DNA from: Gemmataceae bacterium
GTDB lineage: Bacteria > Planctomycetota > Planctomycetia > Gemmatales > Gemmataceae
DNA length: 35,646 nt
Reading direction: 5' to 3'
Assembly: GCA_019752375.1 (NCBI GenBank)
Contig: JAIEMG010000206.1
Location: 1-35,646 of the forward strand
The position numbers and the translations under genes were made by a program. Shown here piece after piece: positions 6,619 through 16,039 of this stretch. The stretch's first letter is position 1, and every line of letters starts with the position of its first letter. Under the pieces are notes generated by a model, which saw only the letters and a list, made by a program, of their open reading frames with translations, did not search any database and was not told the origin of the DNA.

Positions 6619-9600
6619 ATGATCGATTTCCTGGCACACGTGTTCGACACGTCGGGTTTTCCGCCTCGGTGGCAGTGCGGCGATTGGTCGGAAGTCCACG
6701 GCTGGCTGCACATCCTCTCCGACCTGGCGATCTGGTCGGCGTACTTTGCCATCCCCGTGATCCTCATCTCCTTCGTCGTGCGCCGCAGAGACATTCCCTT
6801 CCGGGGCATCTTCTGGCTGTTCGGTGCCTTCATCCTGGCGTGCGGCACCACGCACCTGATGGAAGCGATCATCTTCTGGCACCCGCTCTACCGGCTTGCC
6901 GGGGTCGTCAAGCTGTTCACCGCCATCGTCTCCTGGGCCACGGTGGTGGCTTTGGTCCCCAGCATCCCGAAGGTGCTGGCGATGCGCAGCCCGGAGGAGC
7001 TGCAGCGGGAGGTCGCCGCGCGCAAGCAGGCCGAAGAGGACTTGCGGAGCGCCAATGCCGAGTTGGCGAACCAGGTGGCCCTGCTGCGCGCCAGTGAGGA
7101 GCGCTTCCGTCTGCTGGTCGACAGCACCAAGGATTACGCCATCTTCATGCTCGATCCGACCGGACGGATCGCCTCGTGGAACCCCGGCGCCCAGCGGATC
7201 AAACAGTACCGGGCCGACGAGATCATCGGCCAGCACTTCTCCCGTTTCTATCCTCCGGACGTCGTCGAGCGCGGTTGGCCCGACGAAGAGTTGCGGCGCG
7301 CGACCGCCGAGGGCCGCTTCGAGGACGAGGGCTGGCGGCTGCGCAAGGACGGCTCGCGATTCTGGGCCAACGTCGTCATCACGGCGCTGCGGGACGGCAG
7401 CGGAAGCCTGCGGGGCTTCTCCAAGATCACCAGGGACATGACCGAACGCCGGCAGGCCGAGGAGAACGCCCGCCGCCTGCTCGAAGAGCAGGCGGCCCGC
7501 CGTGTGGCGGAAGAATATGTCCAGGTGGTGGCGCGGCAGCGAGAAGAGCTGCGCGTGACTTTGACCAGCATCGGCGATGGCGTCGTCACCACGGACGCCC
7601 AGGGGCGAGTCACCTTCCTCAACCCGGTGGCCGAAACGCTGACGGGGTGGACGACCGCGGACGCCGCCGGACAGCCTCTCACGGCCGTCTTTCCCATTAT
7701 CAACGAGAAAACCCGCAAGGCGGTGGAGAATCCGGTCGCCAAGGTCCTCGACACGGGCCATGTCGTCGGCCTGGCCAACCACACCATCCTGATCGCCAGG
7801 GACGGCACCGAACGGCCGATTGACGACAGCGCCGCGCCCATCAAGCGACCCGACGGCCAGATCAGCGGCGTCGTGCTGGTCTTCCGGGACGTGACCGAAC
7901 AGCGGCGGGCCGAACGGACCGCCCGTTTCCTGGCATCGATTGTCGAGTCGTCCGACGACGCCATCATCGGCAAGGACGTCAACGGCGTCATCACCAGCTG
8001 GAACCGGGCGGCCGAGCGGCTCTTTGGCTACTCGGCGGCCGAGGCGATCGGCCAGCCCGTCGTCATGCTCGCTCCCCCGGATCGGGTCGATGAAATGCCG
8101 GCGATCCTGGAGCGCGTCCGCCGGGAAGAGCGGGTCGATCAGTTCGACACCCTGCGCCGGACGAAGGACGGCCGGCTGGTGCCCGTCTCGCTCTCGGTTT
8201 CGCCGGTCAAGGACGAGGAGGGGCACATCGTCGGCGCGTCGAAGATCGCCCGGGACGTTTCCGAACGCCAGCGGGCGGAAGCAGCGCTGCGGGAAGAAAA
8301 GGCACGTCTGCACGCCACGTTGACCGGCATTGGGGATGCCGTGATTGTCACCGATGCCGAGGGTTGTATCACCCTCATGAACCCGGTGGCCCAGACCCTG
8401 ACCGGCTGGAAGGACGAGGCGGTGGGCCGGCCCCTGGAGGAAGTCTTCCGCATCCTCAACGAGCAGACCGGCCAAGCCACTGAAAGCCCGGTCCGCCGGG
8501 TCCTCCGCGAGGGTGCCATCGTGGGCCTGGCGAACCACACCGTCCTGGTGGCCAAGGACGACACCGCCATCCCGATTGACGACAGCGCCGCCCCGGTCCG
8601 AGATGCCCAGGGGCGGATCGTCGGCGTCGTCCTGGTTTTCCGGGACGTGTCCGACAAGCGCCGAGTCGAACAGCAGGTCGCGGCCCTGAACCGCGACTTG
8701 CGCCGGCGAGTCACCGAGTTCCAGTCTTTGCTGGACGTCCTCCCCGTGGGCATCGCCGTGGCCGACGACCCCGAGTGCCGGCACATCTGGATGAACCCTG
8801 CCCTGTCGCGCCTGATGAAACTACCACCCCAGGCCAACATCTCCCTCAGCGCCCCCGCCGCGGAGCGGCCTGGATTTCAGATCTTTGATGGCGACCGGGA
8901 ACTCGCTCCGGACGAACTGCCGATGCAGGTCGCCATCGCCACGGGTCGGCCGGTCTACGGCGTGAAGCACAGCCTTGTGCTAGTGGATGGGACGCGGCTG
9001 AATCTGCTGCAATACGCCGTACCCCTGCGCGACGAGGAGGGGAAGGTCCGGGGCGGCCTTTACGTCGGTGTGGACATTACCGAGCAGGAACGTACCCAGC
9101 AGGCACTGCGGCAGGCCGAAGCACGGTGGCGCACGATGGCCGAGGCCCTGCCGAACCTGGTATGGACCGACCTGCCCGACGGCCAGTGCGACTGGCTGAG
9201 CAGTCAGTGGGGCAAGTACACCGGCATCCCCGAGAGCGAACTGCTCGGCCTGCGCTGGCTGGAGCGGGTCATCCACCCCGACGACCGGCAACGCACCCTG
9301 GACTGCTGGCGGGCGGCGTGCGCCGACCAAGGGGATTACGACGTCGAATATCGGATTCGCCGTTACGACGGGGAGTACCACTGGTTCAAGACTCGGGGCG
9401 TCCCCATTCGAGACGAGCAGGGCAGGATCACCTACTGGTTCGGCACCTGCACCGACATCGAGGATCACAAACGGGCCGAACGCCAACTGGCCGACGCCCA
9501 CCAGTTCCTCAACTCCTCGCTCGACGCCCTGTCCAGCCACATCGCCGTACTGGACGAGAACGGCATCATCCTCGCCGTCAACGCCGCGTGGCGCCGATTC

Positions 9601-11013
9601 GCGGACGGGAACCGGTTCACCGGCCGCAACTACGGCATCGGCGCCGATTACCTGCAGGCATGGGAAGCGAACTCGGCGGAGTGCATGGAAGCAGAAATGG
9701 TGGCGGGCTTGAAGGATGTGCTGGCAGGGCGCGCGCCATCGTTCGAGTTCGAGTACCCCTGCCACTCGCCCACCGAACAGCGGTGGTTCGTCATGCGGGC
9801 CACCCGGTTCCAGGCGCCGGGGCCGCTCCGGGTGGTGGTGGCGCATGAGGACGTCACGAAGCGCATGCGGGCCGAGGAGGCACTGAAGGAGGCCGACCGC
9901 CGCAAGGACAACTTCCTGGCGACTCTCGCCCACGAACTTCGCAATCCGCTGGCGCCGATCCGCAATGCGGTCGAACTGATGCAGCGCTCCTCGGGCGATC
10001 CGGCCGCCATCCAGCAAGCTCGCGGCATCCTCGGGCGGCAAGTCGGACAGATGGTGCGCCTGGTGGACGACCTGCTCGACATCTCTCGCATCACCAGCGG
10101 CAAGCTGCAACTCCGCGGGGAGCGGGTCCAACTGGCGGACGTGGTCCAGAATGCCGTGGAAACCTCCCGCCCGTTCATCGACGCCCAGGCCCATGAACTG
10201 ACTCTCACACTGCCCCAGGAGCCAATTTACCTCGATGCCGACCCGACCCGGCTGTCCCAGGTGCTATCCAACCTCCTCAACAACGCAGCCAAGTACACCG
10301 AGCGGGGCGGGCACATCTGGCTAACGGTGGAGTGCCAGGGAAGCCAGGCCGTCGTGTCGGTGCGGGACACCGGCATCGGCATCCCCGCCGACCACCTGCG
10401 GCACATTTTCACGATGTTCTCGCAGGTAGCCCCGGCTCTGGATCGGTCGCAAGGGGGCCTCGGGGTGGGGCTGGCCTTGGTGCGCGGGCTGGTGGAGTTG
10501 CACGGCGGCGCCGTTGAGGCCCACAGCAGCCCCGGCGAGGGCAGCGAGTTCATCGTTCGCCTGCCGAGAATCGAAGCGCCGGCGGACGCACCCACGGAAA
10601 CGGTCCGGGAATGCAAGTCCGCTACTAGCGAGACGACGCTGCGTGTCCTCGTGGTGGACGACAACCGGGATGGCGCGGAAAGCCTGGCCTTGATGCTGCG
10701 GATGGTGGGACACGACACCCGGACGGCCCACGACGGGGTGGAGGCGGTGCAGGCGGCGGCGGCCTTTCGCCCGGACGTGGTCCTGCTGGACATCGGCATG
10801 CCCAGGATGAACGGCTACGAGGCGGCACGCCACATCCGAGAGCAGCCGTGGGGCAAACGCATGGTCCTGGTCGCGCTGACCGGCTGGGGTCAGGAAGAGG
10901 ACAAGCGGCGCGCGACCGAGGCCGGCTTCCATTATCACCTGACCAAGCCTGTCGAGCCAGGCGCCCTGGAGAAGCTGCTGGAAGGCCTGACGCAGCGGAG
11001 TGATGGGGACTAG
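6619..11013 (+). CDS. Hybrid histidine kinase with ethylene-receptor-like sensor, seven PAS domains and a receiver
   Basis: This 1464-residue membrane kinase opens with a three-helix ethylene-binding-type domain (about 25-125). It has D35, Y42, I45, P46, C75 and H79, each exactly ten later than D25, Y32, I35, P36, C65 and H69 of Arabidopsis ETR1; C and H are the copper(I) ligands. Seven PAS units follow, at about 158-280, 311-429, 435-551, 561-681, 695-824, 833-951 and 958-1084. Then come HisKA with H1105 (TLAHELRNP), an ATPase with the N box at N1222, DTGIGI and GLGVGLALV, and a receiver with D1391. PAS 2 and 4 are clearly duplicates. The start ATG 6619 has GGAG six bases upstream. The ligand is probably ethylene or another small pi-bonding molecule; an output partner is not in the window. 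Its stop codon lies in the first direct repeat of 11007-11284. Confidence 0.92.
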   Translation: MIDFLAHVFDTSGFPPRWQCGDWSEVHGWLHILSDLAIWSAYFAIPVILISFVVRRRDIPFRGIFWLFGAFILACGTTHLMEAIIFWHPLYRLAGVVKLFTAIVSWATVVALVPSIPKVLAMRSPEELQREVAARKQAEEDLRSANAELANQVALLRASEERFRLLVDSTKDYAIFMLDPTGRIASWNPGAQRIKQYRADEIIGQHFSRFYPPDVVERGWPDEELRRATAEGRFEDEGWRLRKDGSRFWANVVITALRDGSGSLRGFSKITRDMTERRQAEENARRLLEEQAARRVAEEYVQVVARQREELRVTLTSIGDGVVTTDAQGRVTFLNPVAETLTGWTTADAAGQPLTAVFPIINEKTRKAVENPVAKVLDTGHVVGLANHTILIARDGTERPIDDSAAPIKRPDGQISGVVLVFRDVTEQRRAERTARFLASIVESSDDAIIGKDVNGVITSWNRAAERLFGYSAAEAIGQPVVMLAPPDRVDEMPAILERVRREERVDQFDTLRRTKDGRLVPVSLSVSPVKDEEGHIVGASKIARDVSERQRAEAALREEKARLHATLTGIGDAVIVTDAEGCITLMNPVAQTLTGWKDEAVGRPLEEVFRILNEQTGQATESPVRRVLREGAIVGLANHTVLVAKDDTAIPIDDSAAPVRDAQGRIVGVVLVFRDVSDKRRVEQQVAALNRDLRRRVTEFQSLLDVLPVGIAVADDPECRHIWMNPALSRLMKLPPQANISLSAPAAERPGFQIFDGDRELAPDELPMQVAIATGRPVYGVKHSLVLVDGTRLNLLQYAVPLRDEEGKVRGGLYVGVDITEQERTQQALRQAEARWRTMAEALPNLVWTDLPDGQCDWLSSQWGKYTGIPESELLGLRWLERVIHPDDRQRTLDCWRAACADQGDYDVEYRIRRYDGEYHWFKTRGVPIRDEQGRITYWFGTCTDIEDHKRAERQLADAHQFLNSSLDALSSHIAVLDENGIILAVNAAWRRFADGNRFTGRNYGIGADYLQAWEANSAECMEAEMVAGLKDVLAGRAPSFEFEYPCHSPTEQRWFVMRATRFQAPGPLRVVVAHEDVTKRMRAEEALKEADRRKDNFLATLAHELRNPLAPIRNAVELMQRSSGDPAAIQQARGILGRQVGQMVRLVDDLLDISRITSGKLQLRGERVQLADVVQNAVETSRPFIDAQAHELTLTLPQEPIYLDADPTRLSQVLSNLLNNAAKYTERGGHIWLTVECQGSQAVVSVRDTGIGIPADHLRHIFTMFSQVAPALDRSQGGLGVGLALVRGLVELHGGAVEAHSSPGEGSEFIVRLPRIEAPADAPTETVRECKSATSETTLRVLVVDDNRDGAESLALMLRMVGHDTRTAHDGVEAVQAAAAFRPDVVLLDIGMPRMNGYEAARHIREQPWGKRMVLVALTGWGQEEDKRRATEAGFHYHLTKPVEPGALEKLLEGLTQRSDGD

Positions 11014-11284
11014 TGCGAATGCCATTCACGTAAGCGAGTTCTCCGTGGCACGGACATTTCTGTCCGTGCATTTTCCGATCGCACGGACAGAAATGTCCGT
11101 GCCACTGGAGCGGTATTGCCTGTGGCTCGCCTCAAGTGAATGGCATTCAGGACTAGCGCGAATGCCATTAACTTAGGCAGGCGCCAGGCGAGCGGGGCGT
11201 GTAAACGCCCCGGTTGAGAGACCAAAACCGGGGCGTTTACACGCCCCGCTCGCCAAAGTTAATGGCGTTCAGGACTAGCGCGAA
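11007..11284. repeat. Two tandem foldback units flanked by three copies of GGACTAGYGCGAA
   Basis: GGACTAGYGCGAA occurs at 11007, 11150 and 11272. Between successive copies lie two units with the same outer inverted ends (GAATGCCATT... and ...AATGGCRTTC) but different cores. The first core is a perfect 25-bp inverted repeat (11045-11069 with 11081-11105, word CGGACATTTCTGTCCG). The second is a perfect 29-bp inverted repeat (11187-11215 with 11226-11254, word GGGGCGTGTAAACGCCCC). The first direct repeat includes the TAG stop of the upstream kinase. The layout looks like a foldback element carrying interchangeable cores; no transposase is present. Confidence 0.85.
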
Positions 11285-11429
11285 AAGGTGCCGTTCGGCA
11301 TGCCCCGCCCATGTGGTCGACTCGCTCGTTGTTTTTTCAGGCAGCCTGGGACACCGATGACGTAATCCGGCAGTCGGTCTGGGTGCAGAGTGGGGGCATC
11401 GACCGCGCCACGGGGCTCTTTGAATCGGT

Positions 11430-14400
11430 TCAGACGCCGCGGGCAAACGCCACATCGAGCGACGCCATGCGGCGCATGCCGATGCCGAGACTTTCGCTCA
11501 TGATATGGCCGGAAAACAGTCGGGGATCGAGGTCCGGAAGTCCCAGCGCGTGGCCGAGTTCGTGCATGACCACCGTGAGCAGATCGACGCGCCCGCCGGC
11601 CGGACTGCCGATAAGGGCATGATGCGCGCCCGCCGTCAGACTGGACCCGAACTCCTCGTCTTGTTGCGGCGTGCCATCGACAAACCAGCCCGCGCCGCCC
11701 GCGTTGACGTCGATCAGAATGACCCCTGGCAGGAACTCGCCAAGCCAGCCGACGGGCAGATCGGCGATGACAAAATGGACGTTGTGCACGATCGCCCACT
11801 GGTTGGCGTTCAATCCTTCCAGGCCCCAGCGACGCAACGCCTCGGCGACGATCGGTGCCAGTTCGCCTTGCGTCAGCGCAGTGCCGCCGGTGCCGCCCGA
11901 CGACGCATCGAGCAATTGCGGCAATCCGAACTGCCACGCGCCGCCGACCGGTTGGTCGCCCACGGCGCCGAAGTTGTCGATCTGGATGGTGTTGGAAAAC
12001 GTGTAGTTCGTGTTCGTCTTGCTCAGGAACCACTGGCCGCTGCCCGGCCGGAACACGCCGATGCGGGTGCTGCCATCGGCCAGCCAGTCGCCCACGGTCG
12101 GTATGTCGCCCACGCCGCCGAAGTTGTCGATCTGGAGCGTATTGGCGAAAGTATAGTTCGTGTTGGTCAAGCTCAGGAACCACTGGCTGGTTCCCGGCCG
12201 AAAGACGCCGACCTTGGTGAAACCCGTCTTGTCCCAATCGCCCACGGCAGCCATGTCGCCCACGGCGCCGAAATTGTCGATCTGGAGCGTATTGGTGAAC
12301 GTGTAACTCGCGTTGCTCAGGCTGAGGAACCACTGGCTGGTGCTCGGCCGAAACACGCCGATACGATCGATGTTGCCACCTTGCCATTTGCCGACCACGG
12401 GAATGTCGCCAGGTGCGCCGAAGTTGTCGATCTGGATGGTATTGGCAAACGTGTAGTTGCTGTCGGTCCGGCTGAGGAACCATTGGCTTGTCGATGGACG
12501 GAAGACGCCGACCAGTTCGCGTCCATCGCCCAACCAGTCGCCGCGGACTGCGATATCTCCGGGACCGCCGAAGTTGTCGATCTGCGTCGTGGTGGTGGGA
12601 TCGTAGTTGCCCTGAACCTGGTCGAGGAACCACTGGCTGGTGTCAGGGCGAAACACCGCAACGCGATCGAGCGGCTGGACGGTGATCGTTGTGGTCGCGA
12701 TCGCGCTGGTGACCAGGCCATCGTTGACGACAAAAGTGACAAGCCGCGGCGTCGCAACCCCTGCATTCACGGACGTGTTGCTGTAGCGAATGCTGCCGAT
12801 CACCTGTTGGTAGTGAGCGACGGTATCGACGCCGGTCAGGCTCAAAACGCCACTTGCGGGGTTGAAAGAGGCAACGATGTTGAATCCCGCCGGCACCGTC
12901 GCGGACAGGGTTTCCTGGCCGACGTTTTGAATCTGCTTGAGCGTGACCGTGGCCGAGGCAAGGTTGGCATCGTCGCCATCGGTCACGCTCACGCTGCCGG
13001 CGACGCTGACCGCAGCGCCGCCCTCCGAGAAGGTCGTCGCGTAGTTCGCGCTCGGAGCGTTGAGCGCAACAACGGGCGGCACATTGGTGTTGGTCCAGCT
13101 GATGCTTGCGTCGTTAATCAGCGCCGTGTCTGTCAGGTTCGTGATGCCGGACCCGGTGTAATTTAGTGTCAGCGTATACGTGCCTCCTGTAAGCGTCAGG
13201 CCATTGAGATTGCCGAGCACCCAGGTGATACTATCGGTCGTCGTCAGGGTCTGCGCGGCGGTCAACAGGTTGCCGCCCCCGGCGCGGCTCAGCATCAAGT
13301 CGGCGCGGTCGAAGCCCTGGACCGGCTCGTTGAAGACAATCGTGATGTTGTTGACTGGCCCATCCACGCTGGCGCCGACCGGGGTGATGCTCACGGTCGG
13401 TGGGGTCGGGACGAAGGATCCGACGTTGAGCACCACCTTTCCGGCACCCAGCACAATGCTTGCCGGTGGTGCAGTGACGACGCCATTGAAGACGTAAACG
13501 CCCCCCGTGCCTGCCTTCGTGTTGATCGGCTTTAAAGGAGATATAGATATAATGGGTGCGGAAATGGTGACGGAGCCGCCATTGACGAGTGATTGCCCCG
13601 TGGTGATGCCTGAGACTCCGGCAACCGTGCCGATGTCCAGCGTCACGTTATCGGTCAGGCTAATGGAACCGGTCACCGCGGCGGCGAGCGTCGAAATCGC
13701 ATTGAGCGTTTGATTCAGCGTGAACGTGCCGCGCCCCTTGAGGAGCAAGCCGTTGGCCGAGAGGCTGCCAGCGGTCTGGAGGACGCTTCCGCCGGACTGG
13801 CTCATCGCATCGAACGTCGCGGCGCCCGTCGTGGAAATGGTGCCATTGAGGCGGATTGTACGTGCGGTGATTGCAAGGTCCGCGACCCCCAGCAAAAGTG
13901 TGTTGTTCAGGTTGACGGTGTCTCCGCCATCGGTGCTGATCGTCAGGACCCCGTTGAACCCGGCGTTCAGCGAGCTGACGTTCACGATATCGGCGCCGTT
14001 CCTGGCAAAAAGCGTCAAGAGTGCGATGGGATTGGCGAACGCGATCGTCGGGCCCTGGGTCGAAGCGATGGCATTAAAACCCGCCGCTGCCGCGTTGATC
14101 GTGATGGTTTCGCTGCCCGCGCTGATGTAATTGAAGGTCCGATTGTCAGCTATCAGGTTGTCCGTGACGGCAGTCACACGAATGAACCCCAATCCCGAAG
14201 GGGCCGTGCCATCCACAACGCTCACGGTGCCGCCCGTGGCCCCTGCCGACGTGTAGTTCACCGCGGTAAAGGTCTGCGCGACGTCGCCCTGTAGTATGAG
14301 GTAATCGGTGCCGCCGCCTCCGTCGTAGAAGATGCCACCGATGGGGGCGAAAACAGATCCGTTCTCGTTGAGCGTGAACGAACCATTCCCCGAGTCACCG

Positions 14401-15788
14401 ATGAAGGTGAAGCTCTTGATCATGGAGAACGGCACATCTCCGGCGCCGATATTGTAGACGCCGCTGTTTGGCCCCGTTGCCGTGACCACGATACTAGTGC
14501 CGCTGACCACCAGATCGCCAGTCGTTTTGCTCATGTCGGCAACGATGCGCTGTGCCTTCGGCGAGCCCAGGCCGGTGACGAGATCATAACCGGGACCGGC
14601 GGAATAACCGTTGTTGCCGCTGACAATGTCGTTGAAATCGGAGGCCGGCAACTTGTAAAGCATCGGTAGGGTATCTGTCGCACCGGTGAGCGGCGAGAGC
14701 CCCTTGAGTTGGCGAGCCTGATTGGTGATGGCAAGCAGGGCGCCCCAGGCCGGCGCCGAGAAACTGGTGCCGCCGAAGGTGAACCAGGGAGTTGCAGCCG
14801 TACCATTGGCTGTGTCGTAGATCGACACGCCCGTGTTCGGGTCCGCGTTGAAGGACACGTCGGGTGTCATGCGTGAGGTAGGCACCGGCGTCACACCGAA
14901 CGGGGTCACGGTGGCCTGGAAACTTGGCTTGGCCTGATAGATGCTTTTGCCGCCGCCGCTGCCGGTCCAGCCGACTTCGCTGATGACGTTGCCGTTCGCG
15001 TCCAAGCTCAGCCGGGTGCCGCCGACGGCAACGATGTTGCCTAAGGCACTGGGCGACTCGGTCGGCGTGCCGTTGTCTCCCGAAGAATTGACGAATGTGA
15101 CGCCGGGCGCGTCGAAAATACTTATGAAGTCGGGGTCCTGGTCCGAACTCGACTCTAGCCCGCCAAAGCTCATCGATACGATGGAGACGCCGAGCTGCTG
15201 GGACGCGTACTTGACACCCGCGAACAGGTCCTCATCTCTGTTGCTCTCGGTCACCACAAGGAGGATGCTTGCCCTCGGCGCGAGGGCATGCGCCCATTCG
15301 ACGTCGAGGGCAATTTCACTGGCCCAGCCGGGGTTGAAAGCTGGGTAATTCCCTTCCTCGCCCAACTGGTTGACCTTCTTAAACGACGGCGGATCGGGCA
15401 GGCCGTAGTAACGGCTGAACATCGCCAGGTCGCTGGTCGCGTAGTTGGGAGCGGTGCTACTCACGAACTTGGGATTATTAAAGGCATCCACGATGGCGAT
15501 CGTCTGTCCCGTGCCATCGCCGATGATGCCGTTGCCGAAGATAATCTGATCGAAGCCGTAGGCGTGGCGAATTTGCTGCGGGGTGTAGCCATCCGGTGTC
15601 GCGCTGCCCGCCATCGGCAGAAGTTCAGTTGCAGCCGGCGCCAGGCGATCTTCGAGAGGCTCGACCTGCGGGCGAAATGAGGGGCGCTTCCACGGTGCAC
15701 GCGCGGGGATCGCTGGGAGAGACCGCCATTGCGTCAAATTCCACGGTGTCATCGCGAGGTTCCTGTTCCACGCCCGGGTTGTTTCCAT
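11430..15788 (-). CDS. Giant secreted protein: S53 sedolisin protease, Ig/cadherin-like domains, five 50-aa repeats, C-terminal metzincin motif
   Basis: The 1452-residue protein lacks a classic signal peptide but carries the planctomycete motif VEPLEDRLAPA (42-52), seen at the start of large exported proteins. Residues 60-425 are an S53 serine-carboxyl peptidase: E158 and D162, D238 in SSGDNG, S342 in GGTSFSAP, and the calcium site DFNDI (D387) and GYD (D402). The usual S53 pro-domain is missing. A beta-rich filler (425-790), an Ig-like domain (793-905, NEPVQGFDRADLM) and a cadherin-like domain (901-1035) follow. Then come five 50-residue repeats (about 1041-1287) and a matrixin-like domain with HELGHALGLPD (H1409, H1413, D1419) and Met-turn M1430. 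ATG 15788 opens the frame; ATG 15752 is a possible alternative. Two unrelated protease sites in one chain are unusual. It probably acts at the cell surface or outside. Confidence 0.88.
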   Translation of the reverse strand: METTRAWNRNLAMTPWNLTQWRSLPAIPARAPWKRPSFRPQVEPLEDRLAPAATELLPMAGSATPDGYTPQQIRHAYGFDQIIFGNGIIGDGTGQTIAIVDAFNNPKFVSSTAPNYATSDLAMFSRYYGLPDPPSFKKVNQLGEEGNYPAFNPGWASEIALDVEWAHALAPRASILLVVTESNRDEDLFAGVKYASQQLGVSIVSMSFGGLESSSDQDPDFISIFDAPGVTFVNSSGDNGTPTESPSALGNIVAVGGTRLSLDANGNVISEVGWTGSGGGKSIYQAKPSFQATVTPFGVTPVPTSRMTPDVSFNADPNTGVSIYDTANGTAATPWFTFGGTSFSAPAWGALLAITNQARQLKGLSPLTGATDTLPMLYKLPASDFNDIVSGNNGYSAGPGYDLVTGLGSPKAQRIVADMSKTTGDLVVSGTSIVVTATGPNSGVYNIGAGDVPFSMIKSFTFIGDSGNGSFTLNENGSVFAPIGGIFYDGGGGTDYLILQGDVAQTFTAVNYTSAGATGGTVSVVDGTAPSGLGFIRVTAVTDNLIADNRTFNYISAGSETITINAAAAGFNAIASTQGPTIAFANPIALLTLFARNGADIVNVSSLNAGFNGVLTISTDGGDTVNLNNTLLLGVADLAITARTIRLNGTISTTGAATFDAMSQSGGSVLQTAGSLSANGLLLKGRGTFTLNQTLNAISTLAAAVTGSISLTDNVTLDIGTVAGVSGITTGQSLVNGGSVTISAPIISISPLKPINTKAGTGGVYVFNGVVTAPPASIVLGAGKVVLNVGSFVPTPPTVSITPVGASVDGPVNNITIVFNEPVQGFDRADLMLSRAGGGNLLTAAQTLTTTDSITWVLGNLNGLTLTGGTYTLTLNYTGSGITNLTDTALINDASISWTNTNVPPVVALNAPSANYATTFSEGGAAVSVAGSVSVTDGDDANLASATVTLKQIQNVGQETLSATVPAGFNIVASFNPASGVLSLTGVDTVAHYQQVIGSIRYSNTSVNAGVATPRLVTFVVNDGLVTSAIATTTITVQPLDRVAVFRPDTSQWFLDQVQGNYDPTTTTQIDNFGGPGDIAVRGDWLGDGRELVGVFRPSTSQWFLSRTDSNYTFANTIQIDNFGAPGDIPVVGKWQGGNIDRIGVFRPSTSQWFLSLSNASYTFTNTLQIDNFGAVGDMAAVGDWDKTGFTKVGVFRPGTSQWFLSLTNTNYTFANTLQIDNFGGVGDIPTVGDWLADGSTRIGVFRPGSGQWFLSKTNTNYTFSNTIQIDNFGAVGDQPVGGAWQFGLPQLLDASSGGTGGTALTQGELAPIVAEALRRWGLEGLNANQWAIVHNVHFVIADLPVGWLGEFLPGVILIDVNAGGAGWFVDGTPQQDEEFGSSLTAGAHHALIGSPAGGRVDLLTVVMHELGHALGLPDLDPRLFSGHIMSESLGIGMRRMASLDVAFARGV
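11925..12674 (-). repeat. Five tandem 150-bp coding repeats (VCBS/FG-GAP-like)
   Basis: Inside the giant protein gene the word AGGAACCAYTGGCT or close variants recurs at 12625, 12475, 12325, 12175 and 12025, exactly 150 bases apart. Each unit encodes 50 residues of the pattern VGVFRPxTSQWFL...NYTFxNTxQIDNFG..GDxPxVGDW. The first unit is the most divergent. This looks like a small beta-propeller or calcium-binding repeat rather than a DNA-level element. Confidence 0.9.
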
Positions 15789-16039
15789 TCCGACGCGGGG
15801 ATGGGAAGGGCGTAATGCTCAGGGACGGAGGAAATCTCGGATGTTGTAGTGTATACGTTCCATCGGGAAGTACAGCACAATTCTTGACGCAGTGACAGTC
15901 GTCGACGATGGCGTTCGGCTCGTGCCTCTGTCAGGGAGAAGAACGCTGCGATTTCTGCTGCGCCGGGTCGCTCAATCCTGTGGCGTCAGTGCAGCCCTCC
16001 GTCGCCTACTCCTGTACAGTTGCGCGGGGAGGAAGCGTC

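Noticed and set aside
6253..8784. 843-codon open frame on the minus strand opposite the kinase
   Set aside because: It has no recognisable domain, biased composition and runs antisense to a clear kinase; long antisense frames are common in GC-rich genes.
12025..12674. Tandem DNA repeat element
   Set aside because: The 150-bp units lie fully in frame in the coding sequence and encode a conserved 50-residue pattern.
11505..13166. 553-codon open frame opposite the giant secreted protein, with apparent repeats
   Set aside because: The repeats are the complement of the five 150-bp coding repeats.
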